Numbered from the stretch's first letter, positions 34,462 through 44,295 are shown. The stretch is 64,000 bases of DNA from Nocardia bovistercoris (GCF_015674855.1 NZ_JADMLG010000003.1:437917-501916), one strand, 5' to 3'. The notes: generated by a model from the sequence alone, not told the origin. Program-made: numbers and translations.

Positions 34462-35691
34462 ATGAGCGGTCCCATCATCGACGATGCCGCGAGAGCGCTA
34501 GCCAGACCGTCCTCCTACACCGACGAGGACAGCCTGCACACCGCCCTGACCCGGCTGCGCGCCGACGCCCCCGTCTCCTTCGTCGACCATCCCCCGTATC
34601 GGCCGTTCTGGGCCGTCACCAAACACACCGACGTACTCGCGGTCGAACGCGCCAATCGCTTGTTCACCAACTGGCCGAGGCCCGTTCTCATCCCCGACGA
34701 CGACTCCCCCGGCGCCGCCGACGTGCGGACCCTGATCCACATGGACGACCCACAGCACCGCCTGGTTCGAGCGATCGCCGCGGACTGGTTCAGCCCCAAA
34801 GCGCTGCGCGCACTCGGAATCCGGGTGCGCGGACTGGCGACACGCTATGTCGACGACATGCGGGCGGCGGGCGGCGCCTGCGATTTCGTCTCCGAGATCG
34901 CGGTGCACTACCCGCTGTATGTGATCATGTCGCTGCTCGGCATACCGGAAAGCGATTATCCGATGATGCTGAGCCTTACCCAGGAACTTCTCGGCGGCGA
35001 CGACAGCGAATACCAGCGCGGCGTCACGCCGGAGGAGAAAACGAATTCGCTGCTGGAGATGTTCGCCTACTTCCAACGCCTCACGGCCGCCCGACGCGAA
35101 AACCCCACCGACGACCTCGCGTCGGCGATCGCCAACGCGAGGATCGACGGCGAACCACTCTCCGACGTCGACACCATGTCGTACTACCTGATCATTGCCA
35201 CCGCCGGGCACGACACCACGAGCAGCACCATCTCCGGCGGCCTGCGAGCACTGATCGAGAATCCCGATCAACTCCGCGCGCTGCGAGCCGAACCCGACCT
35301 CATGCCGCGCGCCACCGAGGAAATCATCCGCTGGGTCACCCCGGTCAAAGCCTTCATGCGCACCGCGAGCCAGGACACCTCGATCAGGGGAATTCCCATC
35401 GCGGAAGGCGAGGCGGTCCTGCTGTCCTACGTCTCGGCCAACCGTGACGAGGAAGTCTTCGAGAACCCCTTCCGCTTCGACGTCCGCCGCGAGCCGAACA
35501 AACACGTCGCCTTCGGCTTCGGAGTCCATTTCTGCCTCGGCGCCGCGCTGGCCCGCATGGAGATCAGCACCTTCTTCACCGAACTGCTGCCCCGCCTGCG
35601 GACCATCGACTTCGACGGCACGCCCGAACTGATCGAGACGACCTTCGTCGGCGGTCTGAAGCATCTGCCGATTCGCTACTCCATGAGCTGA
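34462..35691 (+). CDS. Cytochrome P450
   Basis: A 409-aa P450 divergent from the PBP-like operon. ATAGHDTTSS is the I-helix motif, EEIIR the ExxR, and FGFGVHFCLGAALARME the heme loop. It differs clearly from the P450 at 29984-31216, so they are separate families and not a local duplicate. AAGAAGG lies about 8 nt before the ATG. The 230-nt gap upstream should hold promoters for both directions. A FadR-type gene follows it on the same strand. Confidence 0.92.
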   Translation: MSGPIIDDAARALARPSSYTDEDSLHTALTRLRADAPVSFVDHPPYRPFWAVTKHTDVLAVERANRLFTNWPRPVLIPDDDSPGAADVRTLIHMDDPQHRLVRAIAADWFSPKALRALGIRVRGLATRYVDDMRAAGGACDFVSEIAVHYPLYVIMSLLGIPESDYPMMLSLTQELLGGDDSEYQRGVTPEEKTNSLLEMFAYFQRLTAARRENPTDDLASAIANARIDGEPLSDVDTMSYYLIIATAGHDTTSSTISGGLRALIENPDQLRALRAEPDLMPRATEEIIRWVTPVKAFMRTASQDTSIRGIPIAEGEAVLLSYVSANRDEEVFENPFRFDVRREPNKHVAFGFGVHFCLGAALARMEISTFFTELLPRLRTIDFDGTPELIETTFVGGLKHLPIRYSMS

Positions 35692-35765
35692 GCCCGCCCA
35701 CGCGGCGGCGAACAACGGGCTTGCGCCCTCTTCCAGAGCGAACCCGAACGGTGACCGGGCGATGA

Positions 35766-35794
35766 CCGCTGCAATGATCAGATCATTGCGGCGG
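35766..35794. promoter_or_regulatory. Near-perfect 29-bp palindrome, likely GntR operator
   Basis: The core GCAATGATCAGATCATTGC (35771-35789) is a perfect 19-bp palindrome; with flanks CCGCT and GGCGG it extends to 29 bp with one mismatch. It lies 89 nt before the GntR start codon. FadR-type regulators bind such TGATCA-like sites. Confidence 0.75.
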
Positions 35795-35882
35795 CCACCG
35801 CGGCATTCACGCGGCGACCGTCCGCCAATCGGGTCCGCCACCGGAACCGGCCGCGCCGGATTCGATCGACAGAGGGAGAAAC

Positions 35883-36659
35883 GTGGACAAGCACCCACCG
35901 GCCGACGGCCCGCTCGCCACCGAAGCGCCCTCGACCGGCAAACCGATGCAGGTCGCCCAGCAGCTCAGAGCGCTCATCGTCACCGGAGACCTGAACGAGG
36001 GCGATCTCCTCGGCACCGAGGCGGGCCTGCGCGAACGCTTCGACGTGTCCCGCCCGTCGATGCGCGAGGCCCTGCGCATCCTCGAGGCCGACGGCCTGGT
36101 CTCCATCGTGCGCGGCGCTCTCGGCGGAGTGATCGTCCGCAGACCGGGCCAACGCACCACCGCACGCGCCGCGGCGCTGGTACTACAGTCGCGCAGCGTC
36201 GCACTGGCCGACGTCTTCGAAGCCAGCGCCGTCATCGAACCCGCCGCGGCCCGCATGGTCGCCACCTCACGCGGGCACCAGCGAGCGGCCAATCAGCTCC
36301 GCGACATCATCCTCGAACAGAAACGCACCATCGAGGACCCGACAGCCTGCACCAACGCCATGATCCGCTTCCACAGCGAACTCATTCTCCTCGCGGGCAA
36401 TCAGACCCTGATCCTCGTGTGCGAAATGCTCAACGAAGTGATCGCGCGAACCATCGCCGACGTACTCACCCGCACCAGCGACGAACCGGCCACCGCCCGC
36501 CGACGCACGATCCGCTCCCACGAACGCCTCGTGGAACTCATAGCCGCCGGAGACGGCGACGGCGCCCAGAACCACTGGAACAACCACATGGCCCGACTGC
36601 GCCGGTCGCTGCTGGGGGACCACGGCGCAACCGTCATCGACCCCAATCGCCACCGCTGA
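35883..36659 (+). CDS. GntR/FadR-type transcriptional regulator
   Basis: A 258-aa regulator starting at GTG. The winged HTH is at about residues 22-85 (LRALIVTGDLNEGDLLGTEAGLRERFDVSRPSMREALRILEADGLVSIVRG). The C-terminal helical FCD domain (DVFEASAVIEPAAARMVA, FHSELILLAGNQTL, SHERLVELIAAGD) binds acyl or carboxylate ligands through a metal site. The palindrome upstream suggests autoregulation, and the preceding P450 is a possible target. Confidence 0.9.
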   Translation: MDKHPPADGPLATEAPSTGKPMQVAQQLRALIVTGDLNEGDLLGTEAGLRERFDVSRPSMREALRILEADGLVSIVRGALGGVIVRRPGQRTTARAAALVLQSRSVALADVFEASAVIEPAAARMVATSRGHQRAANQLRDIILEQKRTIEDPTACTNAMIRFHSELILLAGNQTLILVCEMLNEVIARTIADVLTRTSDEPATARRRTIRSHERLVELIAAGDGDGAQNHWNNHMARLRRSLLGDHGATVIDPNRHR

Positions 36660-37157
36660 GACGGCGGCCACCGCGTTCGACACCGGACTCCATCGCGAGC
36701 CTCTCGGCCGCGACCGTCGACCCGACTTCGGCGGCGACCTACGACCCCCGCGGCACTCGACCACCCGCGCAATCCGACGCACAACGCACCGGGAACAGTT
36801 CACGGAAACAGCAGGCAACTCTATTTCCAGCCGGTAGCATGGAGGATGCTACCGGCCAGTAGGGAAGGTCTGACGCAAGCCGCCACATTCCGACCGACGA
36901 GGAAGCCACGTCGAAAGCCCGCCGGACGACGACGCTCCACTCACACCCTACGCCGACAGCACCCCCGCAGACCGCGCTCCCGCAACCCGCGATCGATGAT
37001 CCGCATACCGGTCTCGCCGCGATCCACGCGAACGGCCGCCCGACCCGACCGTTCACGGAATCCGCGAATCCGGCGGCGCGCTGGCGTCGCTCGCCGAACC
37101 TGTGTTACAACGGAAATACGTTATATTACGTTCGCTAACTAACAATCGGAGCCTGAG
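36660..37157. other. 498-nt non-coding region with a hairpin, upstream of asnB
   Basis: No gene is visible. A perfect hairpin at 36830-36856 has 11-bp arms (GCCGGTAGCAT / ATGCTACCGGC) around a GGAGG loop; it may terminate the GntR transcript or act as an operator. Close to asnB the sequence becomes AT-rich, with a TATATT box at 37122-37127. Confidence 0.45.
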
Positions 37158-39002
37158 ATGTGCGGTATCACGGGCTGGGTGTCCTTCGACACCGAAATGA
37201 CCCGACAGCAAACAGTTCTCGACGCGATGACCGACACCATGGCCTGTCGCGGACCCGACGGGGTCGGCACCTTCGTGCGCGGCCACGCGGGCCTCGGACA
37301 CCGGCGGCTCGCCATCATCGACCTTCCCGGCGGCGCCCAGCCGATGAGCTTCGCCACGCCCAACGGCGACATCGGTCTGGTCTATTCCGGCGAGACCTAC
37401 AACTTCCAGGAACTACGCGCCCAACTGGAGGCGCGCGGCCACACCTTCCGCACCGACAGCGATACCGAGGTGGTGTTGCACGGCTATCTGCAATGGGGCG
37501 AGGGTGTCGTCGACCATCTCAACGGCATGTACGCGCTGGCCATCTGGGATCAACGCGATGAGAAGTTGGTGCTCATCCGCGACCGGATGGGGATCAAACC
37601 GTTGTACTACTACCCCACCCGCGACGGCGTGCTCTTCGGGTCGGAACCGAAGGCGATACTGGCCAATCCCCTGGCCGACCGAACCGTCGAAACCGACAGC
37701 CTGCGTGAGCTTTTCGCGACGACGAAGGCGCCGCACTGGTCGCTGTGGAAGGGGATGAGCGAGGTACTGCCCGGCACCCTGGTCACGGTGGACCGCGACG
37801 GGATCCGGGAGCGCACCTACTGGCGACTGGAGGCGGTCGAGCACACCGACAGCCGCGATGTCACCGTCGCGAAGGTCCGCGACCTGCTCACCGACATCGT
37901 CGACCGGCAGTTGATCTCCGATGTACCGCGCTGCGTATTGCTCTCGGGCGGACTGGATTCCAGCGCCATCACCGGTCTTGCGGCGGCGCGGCTGCGCGAG
38001 CAGGGCGAACGGGTGCGCACGTTCTCGGTCGATTTCGTCGACCAGGAACAGAATTTCGTCCCCGACGAGATGCGCGACACCCCGGATTCCCCGTTCGTGC
38101 GCGATGTCGCAGCGCATGTGGGCAGCGCGCACAGCGATGTCGTGCTGAATCCGGCCGACCTGTCCGATCTCTCGGCGCGCCGCGCCGTGGTGGCCTCTCG
38201 CGATATCCCCGCGGGTCTCGGCGATATGGACACCTCGCTGTATCTGCTGTTCAAAGCGATACGCGAGCAGTCGACCGTCGCGCTGTCGGGTGAGTCCGCC
38301 GACGAGGTGTTCGGCGGATACCGCTGGTTCCACGACGAGGTCGCACTGCGGGAACACACCTTCCCGTGGCTGGCGTCGAACTTCGCGTTGACGAGCGAGA
38401 ACCGTTGGCAGGTCATCGAACCCGGCCTGCGGGACGCCCTCGACCTGCCCGCCTACATCGCCGATCAGTACGCCACGGCATGCGCCGAGGTGGACCACCT
38501 CGACGACGAGTCCGAGGTCGAACACCGCATGCGCACGGTCTGCCACCTGCACCTCACCCGATTCGTGCGAAATCTGCTCGACCGCAAGGACCGCATGTCC
38601 ATGGCCGTCGGCCTCGAGGTCAGGGTGCCGTTCTGCGATCACCGGTTGGTGGAATACGTCTACAACACGCCATGGTCGCTCAAGACCTTCGACGGTCGGG
38701 AGAAGAGCCTGCTGCGCCACGCCGCCGCACACGTGCTGCCCCGGTCGGTGGCGCAGCGGGTGAAGAGCCCGTACCCGTCCACCCAGGACCCTGGATACGC
38801 CGCCGATCTCCAGCAGCTCGGCAAAGAGATTCTGGCCGAACATGATTCGCAGCTGTGGGCACTACTGGACCGCTCCTGGATGCAACAGGTCGTGAACGAG
38901 GACCCGACAACCATGCAGGCGCACACCCGCTTCGGACTCGACCTCGTGATCGACCTGCACACCTGGCTCGACCTCTACGAACCCCGCCTCGTCCTGAACT
39001 GA
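37158..39002 (+). CDS. asnB: Asparagine synthase (glutamine-hydrolysing)
   Basis: A 614-aa class-B asparagine synthetase. Cys2 (MCGITGW) is the glutaminase nucleophile; RGPDGVGTF and GHRRLAIIDL belong to the N-terminal glutaminase domain. CVLLSGGLDSSAITGLAA is the ATP-pyrophosphatase P-loop of the synthetase domain, followed by GESADEVFGGYRWF and RKDRMSMAVGLEVRVPF. It converts aspartate, ATP and glutamine to asparagine. GGAGCC precedes the ATG. It stands alone, so it may serve general amino-acid metabolism or amidate another carboxylate. Confidence 0.95.
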   Translation: MCGITGWVSFDTEMTRQQTVLDAMTDTMACRGPDGVGTFVRGHAGLGHRRLAIIDLPGGAQPMSFATPNGDIGLVYSGETYNFQELRAQLEARGHTFRTDSDTEVVLHGYLQWGEGVVDHLNGMYALAIWDQRDEKLVLIRDRMGIKPLYYYPTRDGVLFGSEPKAILANPLADRTVETDSLRELFATTKAPHWSLWKGMSEVLPGTLVTVDRDGIRERTYWRLEAVEHTDSRDVTVAKVRDLLTDIVDRQLISDVPRCVLLSGGLDSSAITGLAAARLREQGERVRTFSVDFVDQEQNFVPDEMRDTPDSPFVRDVAAHVGSAHSDVVLNPADLSDLSARRAVVASRDIPAGLGDMDTSLYLLFKAIREQSTVALSGESADEVFGGYRWFHDEVALREHTFPWLASNFALTSENRWQVIEPGLRDALDLPAYIADQYATACAEVDHLDDESEVEHRMRTVCHLHLTRFVRNLLDRKDRMSMAVGLEVRVPFCDHRLVEYVYNTPWSLKTFDGREKSLLRHAAAHVLPRSVAQRVKSPYPSTQDPGYAADLQQLGKEILAEHDSQLWALLDRSWMQQVVNEDPTTMQAHTRFGLDLVIDLHTWLDLYEPRLVLN

Positions 39003-39032
39003 GCCCGGCCCGCCACGGGCACTGCGCACCGA

Positions 39033-40040
39033 TCACGCCGCTCCGGTGAACATTCCGTTGACCGGTTCGTTGGTGGGCGCGGACAGCACATCGAGACGCT
39101 CGGCGATTTCCGGCGGCAACTGGATCCCGGCGAGATTCTCGTCGAGTTGCTCGATGGTGCGAGGACCGATCAGGGTCGAGGTGATCTCCGGCCGACCGGC
39201 TACCCACGCCAATGCGACGGCGACGGCGGTGGTATTCAATTCGGCCGCGACACCGGCCACTTCGGCGGCGATGGCGAGGTTGCGGTCGCTGAGCAGATCG
39301 CAGGCCCAGCGTTGGGCCATCGGCGCGGGCGAGGCCAGCAACCGACCGAGTCGGCTCGCGCCGTCCACGCCCGTGCCACGGTAGCGGCCGGTGAGCACGC
39401 CCGACCCCAGCGGGCTCCACGCCGTGACACCCACACCGTGACGGCGGCAGGTCGGGAGTATCTCGGCTTCGATCGTGCGCGCGACCAGCGAGTACTGCGC
39501 CTGCAGCGCGGTGAACGCGGCGCCTGCGACACGGTGTGCGGCCCATTGCGATTCGATGATCTGCGCGGCGGTGAAGTTGGAGCAGCCAAGGTAGCGAACC
39601 TTTCCCGATCGGACGAAACCGTCCAGGGTCGCCATGGTCTCCTCGATCGGGGTGTCCGGATCCCATTGGTGGCAGTAGTAGATGTCGATGTAGTCGGTGT
39701 CCAACCGGCGCAGACTCGCCTCGAGCGCGTGGGTCAGATGCGCCCGCGACAAACCCCGCTGATTCGGGCCGTCTCCTTGTGGCAGAAACGCTTTCGTCGA
39801 CACCACCACCCGGTCACGGCGGCCGCGCAGGGCGGCGCCGATGATCTGCTCGGACTCGCCGCCGGTATAGGCGTCGGCGGTGTCGATCAGGTTGTGTCCG
39901 GCGGCCAGGAATCGATCGATGATGCGCCCGGCTTCGGTCCGGTCGCAGCAGGCGAAGTAGGCCGAGTCTCCGAAGTTCATGGCGCCCAGGCTGATAGGTG
40001 AGACCTTCAGTCCGGATTCGCCCAGTGTCGTGTAGTGCAT
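39033..40040 (-). CDS. Aldo/keto reductase
   Basis: A 335-aa NADPH-dependent oxidoreductase with a TIM-barrel fold. The tetrad is visible: Asp and Tyr in LIDTADAYTGG, Lys in VVVSTKAF, His in IYYCHQWDPD. The C-terminal TLIGPRTIEQLDENLAG binds the NADPH phosphate. It diverges from a TetR gene, with two palindromic operators in the 83-nt gap, so it is probably induced by a reactive carbonyl or xenobiotic sensed by that repressor. Substrate unknown. Confidence 0.92.
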   Translation of the reverse strand: MHYTTLGESGLKVSPISLGAMNFGDSAYFACCDRTEAGRIIDRFLAAGHNLIDTADAYTGGESEQIIGAALRGRRDRVVVSTKAFLPQGDGPNQRGLSRAHLTHALEASLRRLDTDYIDIYYCHQWDPDTPIEETMATLDGFVRSGKVRYLGCSNFTAAQIIESQWAAHRVAGAAFTALQAQYSLVARTIEAEILPTCRRHGVGVTAWSPLGSGVLTGRYRGTGVDGASRLGRLLASPAPMAQRWACDLLSDRNLAIAAEVAGVAAELNTTAVAVALAWVAGRPEITSTLIGPRTIEQLDENLAGIQLPPEIAERLDVLSAPTNEPVNGMFTGAA

Positions 40041-40060
40041 GGCACCTTCCCCGCTAGAAT

Positions 40061-40104
40061 CGGAATCATGGTTCCGCTTAGAAAATACGGAATGTGGATT
40101 CCGT
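40061..40104. promoter_or_regulatory. Two TetR operators in a divergent promoter
   Basis: CGGAATCATGGTTCCG (40061-40076) and ACGGAATGTGGATTCCGT (40087-40104) share CGGAAT/ATTCCG-type half sites about 27 bp apart. The second covers an ATG at 40094 that opens the regulator's frame, which argues for the later GTG start at 40124. Confidence 0.7.
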
Positions 40105-40123
40105 TTGTCAACGGATCGTCCTC

Positions 40124-40705
40124 GTGACGGGCGAGCGAGCGCTGCGCGCCGATGCCAGGCGCAACCGCGCCCGAGTACTGGAGGTGGCCGAATCGGTTTT
40201 CACGGCGCACGGTGTCGATGCGCCCATCGAGGAGGTGGCGCGCGCCGCGGGCGTCGGGGTCGGCACCGTGTACCGGCATTTCCCGACCAAGAACGATCTC
40301 GTCGATGCGATCGTCGCCGAACGCATGCGACGGTTGATCGAAAGGGCGCGAACCCTTGCCGTCCATACCGATGCACCGGATGCCCTGTTCCAGGTCGTGG
40401 ACTGGATCGTGGCCGAGGCCACCGTGAAGAAGCACCTCGGAGCGACAGACGCCGCACCGGACGCGGATAAGCCCGCGGCACTGGAAGCCCTCGCCGCAGA
40501 TCTACGAGCGGTGCTTTCCCAGCTGCTGGCGGCCGAGCAAGCGCGCGGCGCCGTACGAGCGGACATCGAGCTGTCGGACCTCCTGATGGCCCTCTACGGT
40601 TTGAGCGCCGCCGCCGAGCACTACAGCTGGGACATGCCCCGCCGCTACCGCGCGATAGCCAATACCTTCGCGGGGCTAAGGCCACGCGAGATTCCCGACA
40701 CCTGA
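40124..40705 (+). CDS. TetR/AcrR family regulator
   Basis: A 193-aa repressor. The HTH reads RVLEVAESVFTAHGVDAPIEEVARAAGVGVGTVYRHFPTKNDLVDAI. The C-terminal ligand domain has the alpha-helical pattern of SbtR-like actinobacterial regulators (ALEALAADLRAVLSQLLAAEQARGAVRADIELSDLLMALYGL). I use GTG 40124 because the ATG at 40094 falls inside the operator. It likely represses itself and the divergent aldo/keto reductase. Confidence 0.88.
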   Translation: MTGERALRADARRNRARVLEVAESVFTAHGVDAPIEEVARAAGVGVGTVYRHFPTKNDLVDAIVAERMRRLIERARTLAVHTDAPDALFQVVDWIVAEATVKKHLGATDAAPDADKPAALEALAADLRAVLSQLLAAEQARGAVRADIELSDLLMALYGLSAAAEHYSWDMPRRYRAIANTFAGLRPREIPDT

Positions 40706-40980
40706 CGACCCGGCAGTTCCGCGAGTCGTGGACGTTTCTCGGCGCCGAGGTCACCGTCAGCAGCGATGCGACCCGAGGTCCGACTCGGATTGCGCGGGTA
40801 CGCCTGTCGGGTGCGACAGCAGCGGGGTGACATACCACCTCGAACGGGACACGCCTATAGTGGTGGCGATCCGATCGGCGCTCCCCGGAAGTACTGCCGC
40901 AGTGTGGGAGCCCCGCCTCATTCGACGAGGTGAGGAGTGGGCGGCTCGATGAAACACGCCCATCGCCACCGGAGGATGCC

Positions 40981-41829
40981 ATGCATATCGGCCTCGGACT
41001 TCCCATCGCCGATCCCGCCACACTGCCCGAGTGGGCCCGTCGCGCCGAAAGCGCCGGGTTCTCGACACTCGGCCTGCTCGACCGCCTCGTCTACGACAAC
41101 CCCGAACCGCTGGTCACCCTCGCCGTGCTCGCCGGGACGACCAGCCGCATCCGCTTGCAGACCGAGGTGCTGATCGCACCCCTGCGTGATCCGGCGCTAC
41201 TCGCCAAACAAGCCGCCACCCTCGACCGCATGTCCGGCGGGCGCTTCACCCTCGGCCTCGGCGTCGGCGGTCGCGACGACGACCACGAGGCCGCCCGCAC
41301 CGACATCCGCACCCGCGGCCGCCGCCTCGATGAACAGCTCACCCTCATGCGGCGTCTGTGGGCGGGCGAACCGTTCAGCGAGACCTGTGGCCCCATCGGC
41401 CCCACCTGCATCGAAACCAACGGTCCCGCACTGCTTTTCGGCGGATTCCGACCCGCCGCCATCGACCGCGTCGGGCGCTGGGGCGGCGGTTTCCTCGCCG
41501 CCGCCGCACCCTCCTGGGCGGAACCCCTCTTCGACCTCGCCCGACGCTCCTGGACCGACCACGGCAGGCCCGGCGCACCACGCATCGTCGCCCAACTCAA
41601 CGCCGCTCTCGGCCCCCGCCCACTGATCGACCAGGCCCGCACCGCCATCCTCGACTACTACGAGTTCAGCGGCCGCGCCGATCAGATGGCCGCGGGCATG
41701 CTCACCACAGCCGACCAGATCCGCTCCGCCATCGAGCAATTCGAGAACCTCGGCGCAGACGAGGTCATCCTGTACTGCTACGGCGCCGACCCCGATCAGG
41801 TCGACCGCTTCGCCGACGCCGTGCTCTGA
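40981..41829 (+). CDS. LLM-class F420/flavin-dependent oxidoreductase
   Basis: A 282-aa luciferase-like monooxygenase fold protein. MHIGLGLPIADPATLPEWARRAESAGFSTLGLLDRL and SGGRFTLGLGVGGRDDDHEA are standard for the group, and in actinobacteria most such proteins use F420. The ATG at 40981 has GGAGG 6 nt upstream; the frame opening at 40930 lacks support. It lies 275 nt after the TetR gene on the same strand and ends before a strong double hairpin. Confidence 0.88.
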   Translation: MHIGLGLPIADPATLPEWARRAESAGFSTLGLLDRLVYDNPEPLVTLAVLAGTTSRIRLQTEVLIAPLRDPALLAKQAATLDRMSGGRFTLGLGVGGRDDDHEAARTDIRTRGRRLDEQLTLMRRLWAGEPFSETCGPIGPTCIETNGPALLFGGFRPAAIDRVGRWGGGFLAAAAPSWAEPLFDLARRSWTDHGRPGAPRIVAQLNAALGPRPLIDQARTAILDYYEFSGRADQMAAGMLTTADQIRSAIEQFENLGADEVILYCYGADPDQVDRFADAVL

Positions 41830-41864
41830 ACACCGCGGGCGATCCCAGCAGATCGCTCGACACG

Positions 41865-41948
41865 GCGCACCGGATGAATTCCATCCGGTGCGCGGTATTC
41901 GCGGGCGCGTCCCGATCAGGACCGGCGGCATGCGGCCGGTCCTGATCG
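41865..41948. terminator. Two strong hairpins between convergent genes
   Basis: Hairpin one (41865-41893) has perfect 12-bp arms GCGCACCGGATG / CATCCGGTGCGC and a 5-nt loop. Hairpin two (41913-41948) has perfect 14-bp arms CGATCAGGACCGGC / GCCGGTCCTGATCG and an 8-nt loop. Neither has a U-tract. They lie between the LLM stop and the DUF4185 stop and probably end both transcripts. Confidence 0.7.
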
Positions 41949-41959
41949 CCGACTCCCGA

Positions 41960-43141
41960 TCAGTCCGGTCGCGAACCGTCCGGTCGAACGCGGCGCACAG
42001 CACCGTGGGCCCCGCCGCGGATTGCTGTCGTCGCGGGCGCGGAGGCGCGCGACTTGGCCGTGGCGAGCGGATTCACGGCCTTGCGGACAGCCGCTCCCGG
42101 TGTCGACACCGGACCGAGGGCCGCGGGCGTCGGGATTCGATACTGCATGGCACGGTACGGATTACCCGACAGCGCCCAAGTGGACACGATCATCGCGAAC
42201 GTGCCCGTCGACCCGTCGGCGTTCTCGAATCTCGAAGACGGATGTACGTAGCAGCCGTACAAACGCTCCTGGATGTCGTAGGTCCCTGACCCCTGTTCCG
42301 CGCCGCGCACCGGGTTGGTCTGCGGCGCGGTATGCCAGTCGATGTATTCGATCGGACCGTAGCCGACCCGAACGAACGCCTGATACGCGCCTGCGTCGAA
42401 TCCGGAGAAGACCCAGTGGTTCTGGATACGCCGCAGGCAGATCTCACCCAATCGCGTGCCGGCGGGCAGGATCTCGTCGGCGTCGCCCTTGCCCCACCGC
42501 CACGAGCCGTCGCGGAACTGCCAGGCGTCCCAGGCGTACGGATCCTCGATCGCGGTGGTGGTTTCGGCGACGCGCCACATCGAGGCGTTCTTGTCACGTG
42601 CCAGTCCGCCGGTGCCGATGATGTAGATGTAGCCGTCACCTCCCCGTTCCCAGGTGACCATCGTGCGGCGACCACCGGAGTAGCCGGTGGACCAGCGCGG
42701 CGATCCGTCGGGTAGTTGGTGCGTGCCGAGCGCGATATACCAGTGCTGCCCCAGATCATCGGAATACCACATCTCGCAACGGATCTCGTTGCCGAGGCCG
42801 TTGGTCACCATGACCCAGAGATAGATGCGGTTGCCCACACTGACGGCGTCGGTGGGCAGGATCGTGGTGAACTCGCCGTTGTCGTGCGGGTAACTCCAGA
42901 GCTGCTTCCCGTTGCCGGGCGAGGACACGAAGACGATCGGCGTGCCGACCGGGGTGTCGTCGGCGATGGTGAGGACCGGCGAGCGCCAATCCGTCCCGCT
43001 GCCCACCGCAGCAACGGTTCCGTCGAAGGTGTCGCCCCAGAGGTAGCCGATCCGGCCGTCGGGCATCCGGAACGGAACAGCGAGGTCGCTGCCACCGATC
43101 CGCCCGATCACCGAAGGATTCAAGTTCTTGATTTTGGGCAT
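41960..43141 (-). CDS. DUF4185 domain-containing protein
   Basis: A 393-aa protein with the DUF4185 beta-propeller-like pattern: LAVPFRMPDGRIGYLWGDTFDG near the start, WRSPVLTIADDTP, then repeated strands such as WYSDDLGQHWYIALG and YIYIIGTGGLARD, related to glycoside-hydrolase-like five-bladed folds. No signal peptide is visible, although many relatives are secreted. The C-terminal 60 residues are an Ala/Pro/Arg-rich tail. Function unknown; cell-wall or carbohydrate binding is a reasonable guess. Confidence 0.8.
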   Translation of the reverse strand: MPKIKNLNPSVIGRIGGSDLAVPFRMPDGRIGYLWGDTFDGTVAAVGSGTDWRSPVLTIADDTPVGTPIVFVSSPGNGKQLWSYPHDNGEFTTILPTDAVSVGNRIYLWVMVTNGLGNEIRCEMWYSDDLGQHWYIALGTHQLPDGSPRWSTGYSGGRRTMVTWERGGDGYIYIIGTGGLARDKNASMWRVAETTTAIEDPYAWDAWQFRDGSWRWGKGDADEILPAGTRLGEICLRRIQNHWVFSGFDAGAYQAFVRVGYGPIEYIDWHTAPQTNPVRGAEQGSGTYDIQERLYGCYVHPSSRFENADGSTGTFAMIVSTWALSGNPYRAMQYRIPTPAALGPVSTPGAAVRKAVNPLATAKSRASAPATTAIRGGAHGAVRRVRPDGSRPD

Positions 43142-43785
43142 GGTTCGGCCCCTTTCCTATCCACGAAGAAATCCCCGGGTTCGCGGTGAACCCGAGCGCT
43201 TGACATGTGGTAACTGGATTCCGTGACAGCACAGACCGACGGTTGCGCCGTGCAGATGAATCTCCCCGCGCATAACGGGTTCATTCACACGACGAGCCGA
43301 GCGGCGATGCGATTACGCCGACCACTCTCGAATATGTCGGCACACAGAATCAGTGATAGAAGGGAAACACCCCATCATTCAGCGGCACGCGGGAATCGTT
43401 CACGGCCGCACGGGCCATATTCCCACGATCTGCAAGGACCACCGAAAAGGCTCCTCTACGACGCCGATGAGCTCCCCCGAGAACACCTGACACCTCGCCC
43501 CCCGAATTCAGAATACCGCCCCGTCCAGGCATATCGTCCCCCCTGAAAGTTTGTGGTTCATTCCACTGTCGGGCCCCGACGCCGAAGGATCTCGACCTCC
43601 CCCACCCGCGTATCTCCCCGCACAACCGCAGCGTTACAACGACAATCGAGAATCGTGATGCCGTGCGCTCCGCCGACCTCCGAAGATCCCGACTCGGAGC
43701 TGATACGGATCCGCGATCTGCCAGACTCTCGATCACGACTGTGCCACTCCCGCGTGACACAGGCACCGGAAAGAAAGGCACACCC
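43142..43785. other. 644-nt non-coding divergent region
   Basis: No open frame here has convincing composition or a start signal on either strand. It must hold promoters for the DUF4185 gene and the PPOX operon. The PPOX side has a GGAAAGAAAGG ribosome site just before 43786. Confidence 0.4.
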
Positions 43786-44295
43786 ATGGCCGCGAATCAA
43801 CGCGCGACGATCGTCATGTCCGACGGCGAAGTCGACGAGTTCCTACGCCACGAGCGCACCGCCACCCTGGCGACCATCGGCGCCGACGGCACACCGCATC
43901 TGGTCGCCATGTGGTACGGCCTCATCGACGGCAAGATCTACTTCGAGACCAAGGCCAAATCGCAGAAGGCGGTCAATCTGCGCCGCGATCCGCGCGTCAC
44001 CTGCTCCGTCGAGGCCGGACTCACCTACGACCAGCTGCGCGGCGTGTCCATCGAAGGCACCGCGACCATCATCGACGACCTCGACGATCCCGAGTACTGG
44101 CAGGCCGCGATCAGCGTCTTCGAGCGCTACCAGGCGCCCTACACCGAGGAGATGCGCCCGGCGGTCGAGTACATGATGAACAAACGTATCGTGGTGCGCA
44201 TCGACCCGACGCGCACCCGTTCCTGGGATCACCGCAAGCTCGGATGGGATCCGATGCCGCTCACCGGCACGACGGCCGAGTTCGTCGGCCGATGA
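43786..44295 (+). CDS. PPOX-class (F420 or FMN-dependent) split-barrel oxidoreductase
   Basis: A 169-aa split-beta-barrel flavoenzyme. VDEFLRHERTATLATIGADGTPHLVAMWYGLIDGKIYFETKAKSQKAVNLRRDPRVTCSVEAG is the classic TIGR03618-like pattern in which DGTPH and the following strands bind F420 or FMN. The ATG at 43786 is supported by its ribosome site. Its stop overlaps the crotonase ATG (ATGA), so the two are made together and may act on the same unsaturated acyl or enone intermediate. Confidence 0.88.
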   Translation: MAANQRATIVMSDGEVDEFLRHERTATLATIGADGTPHLVAMWYGLIDGKIYFETKAKSQKAVNLRRDPRVTCSVEAGLTYDQLRGVSIEGTATIIDDLDDPEYWQAAISVFERYQAPYTEEMRPAVEYMMNKRIVVRIDPTRTRSWDHRKLGWDPMPLTGTTAEFVGR

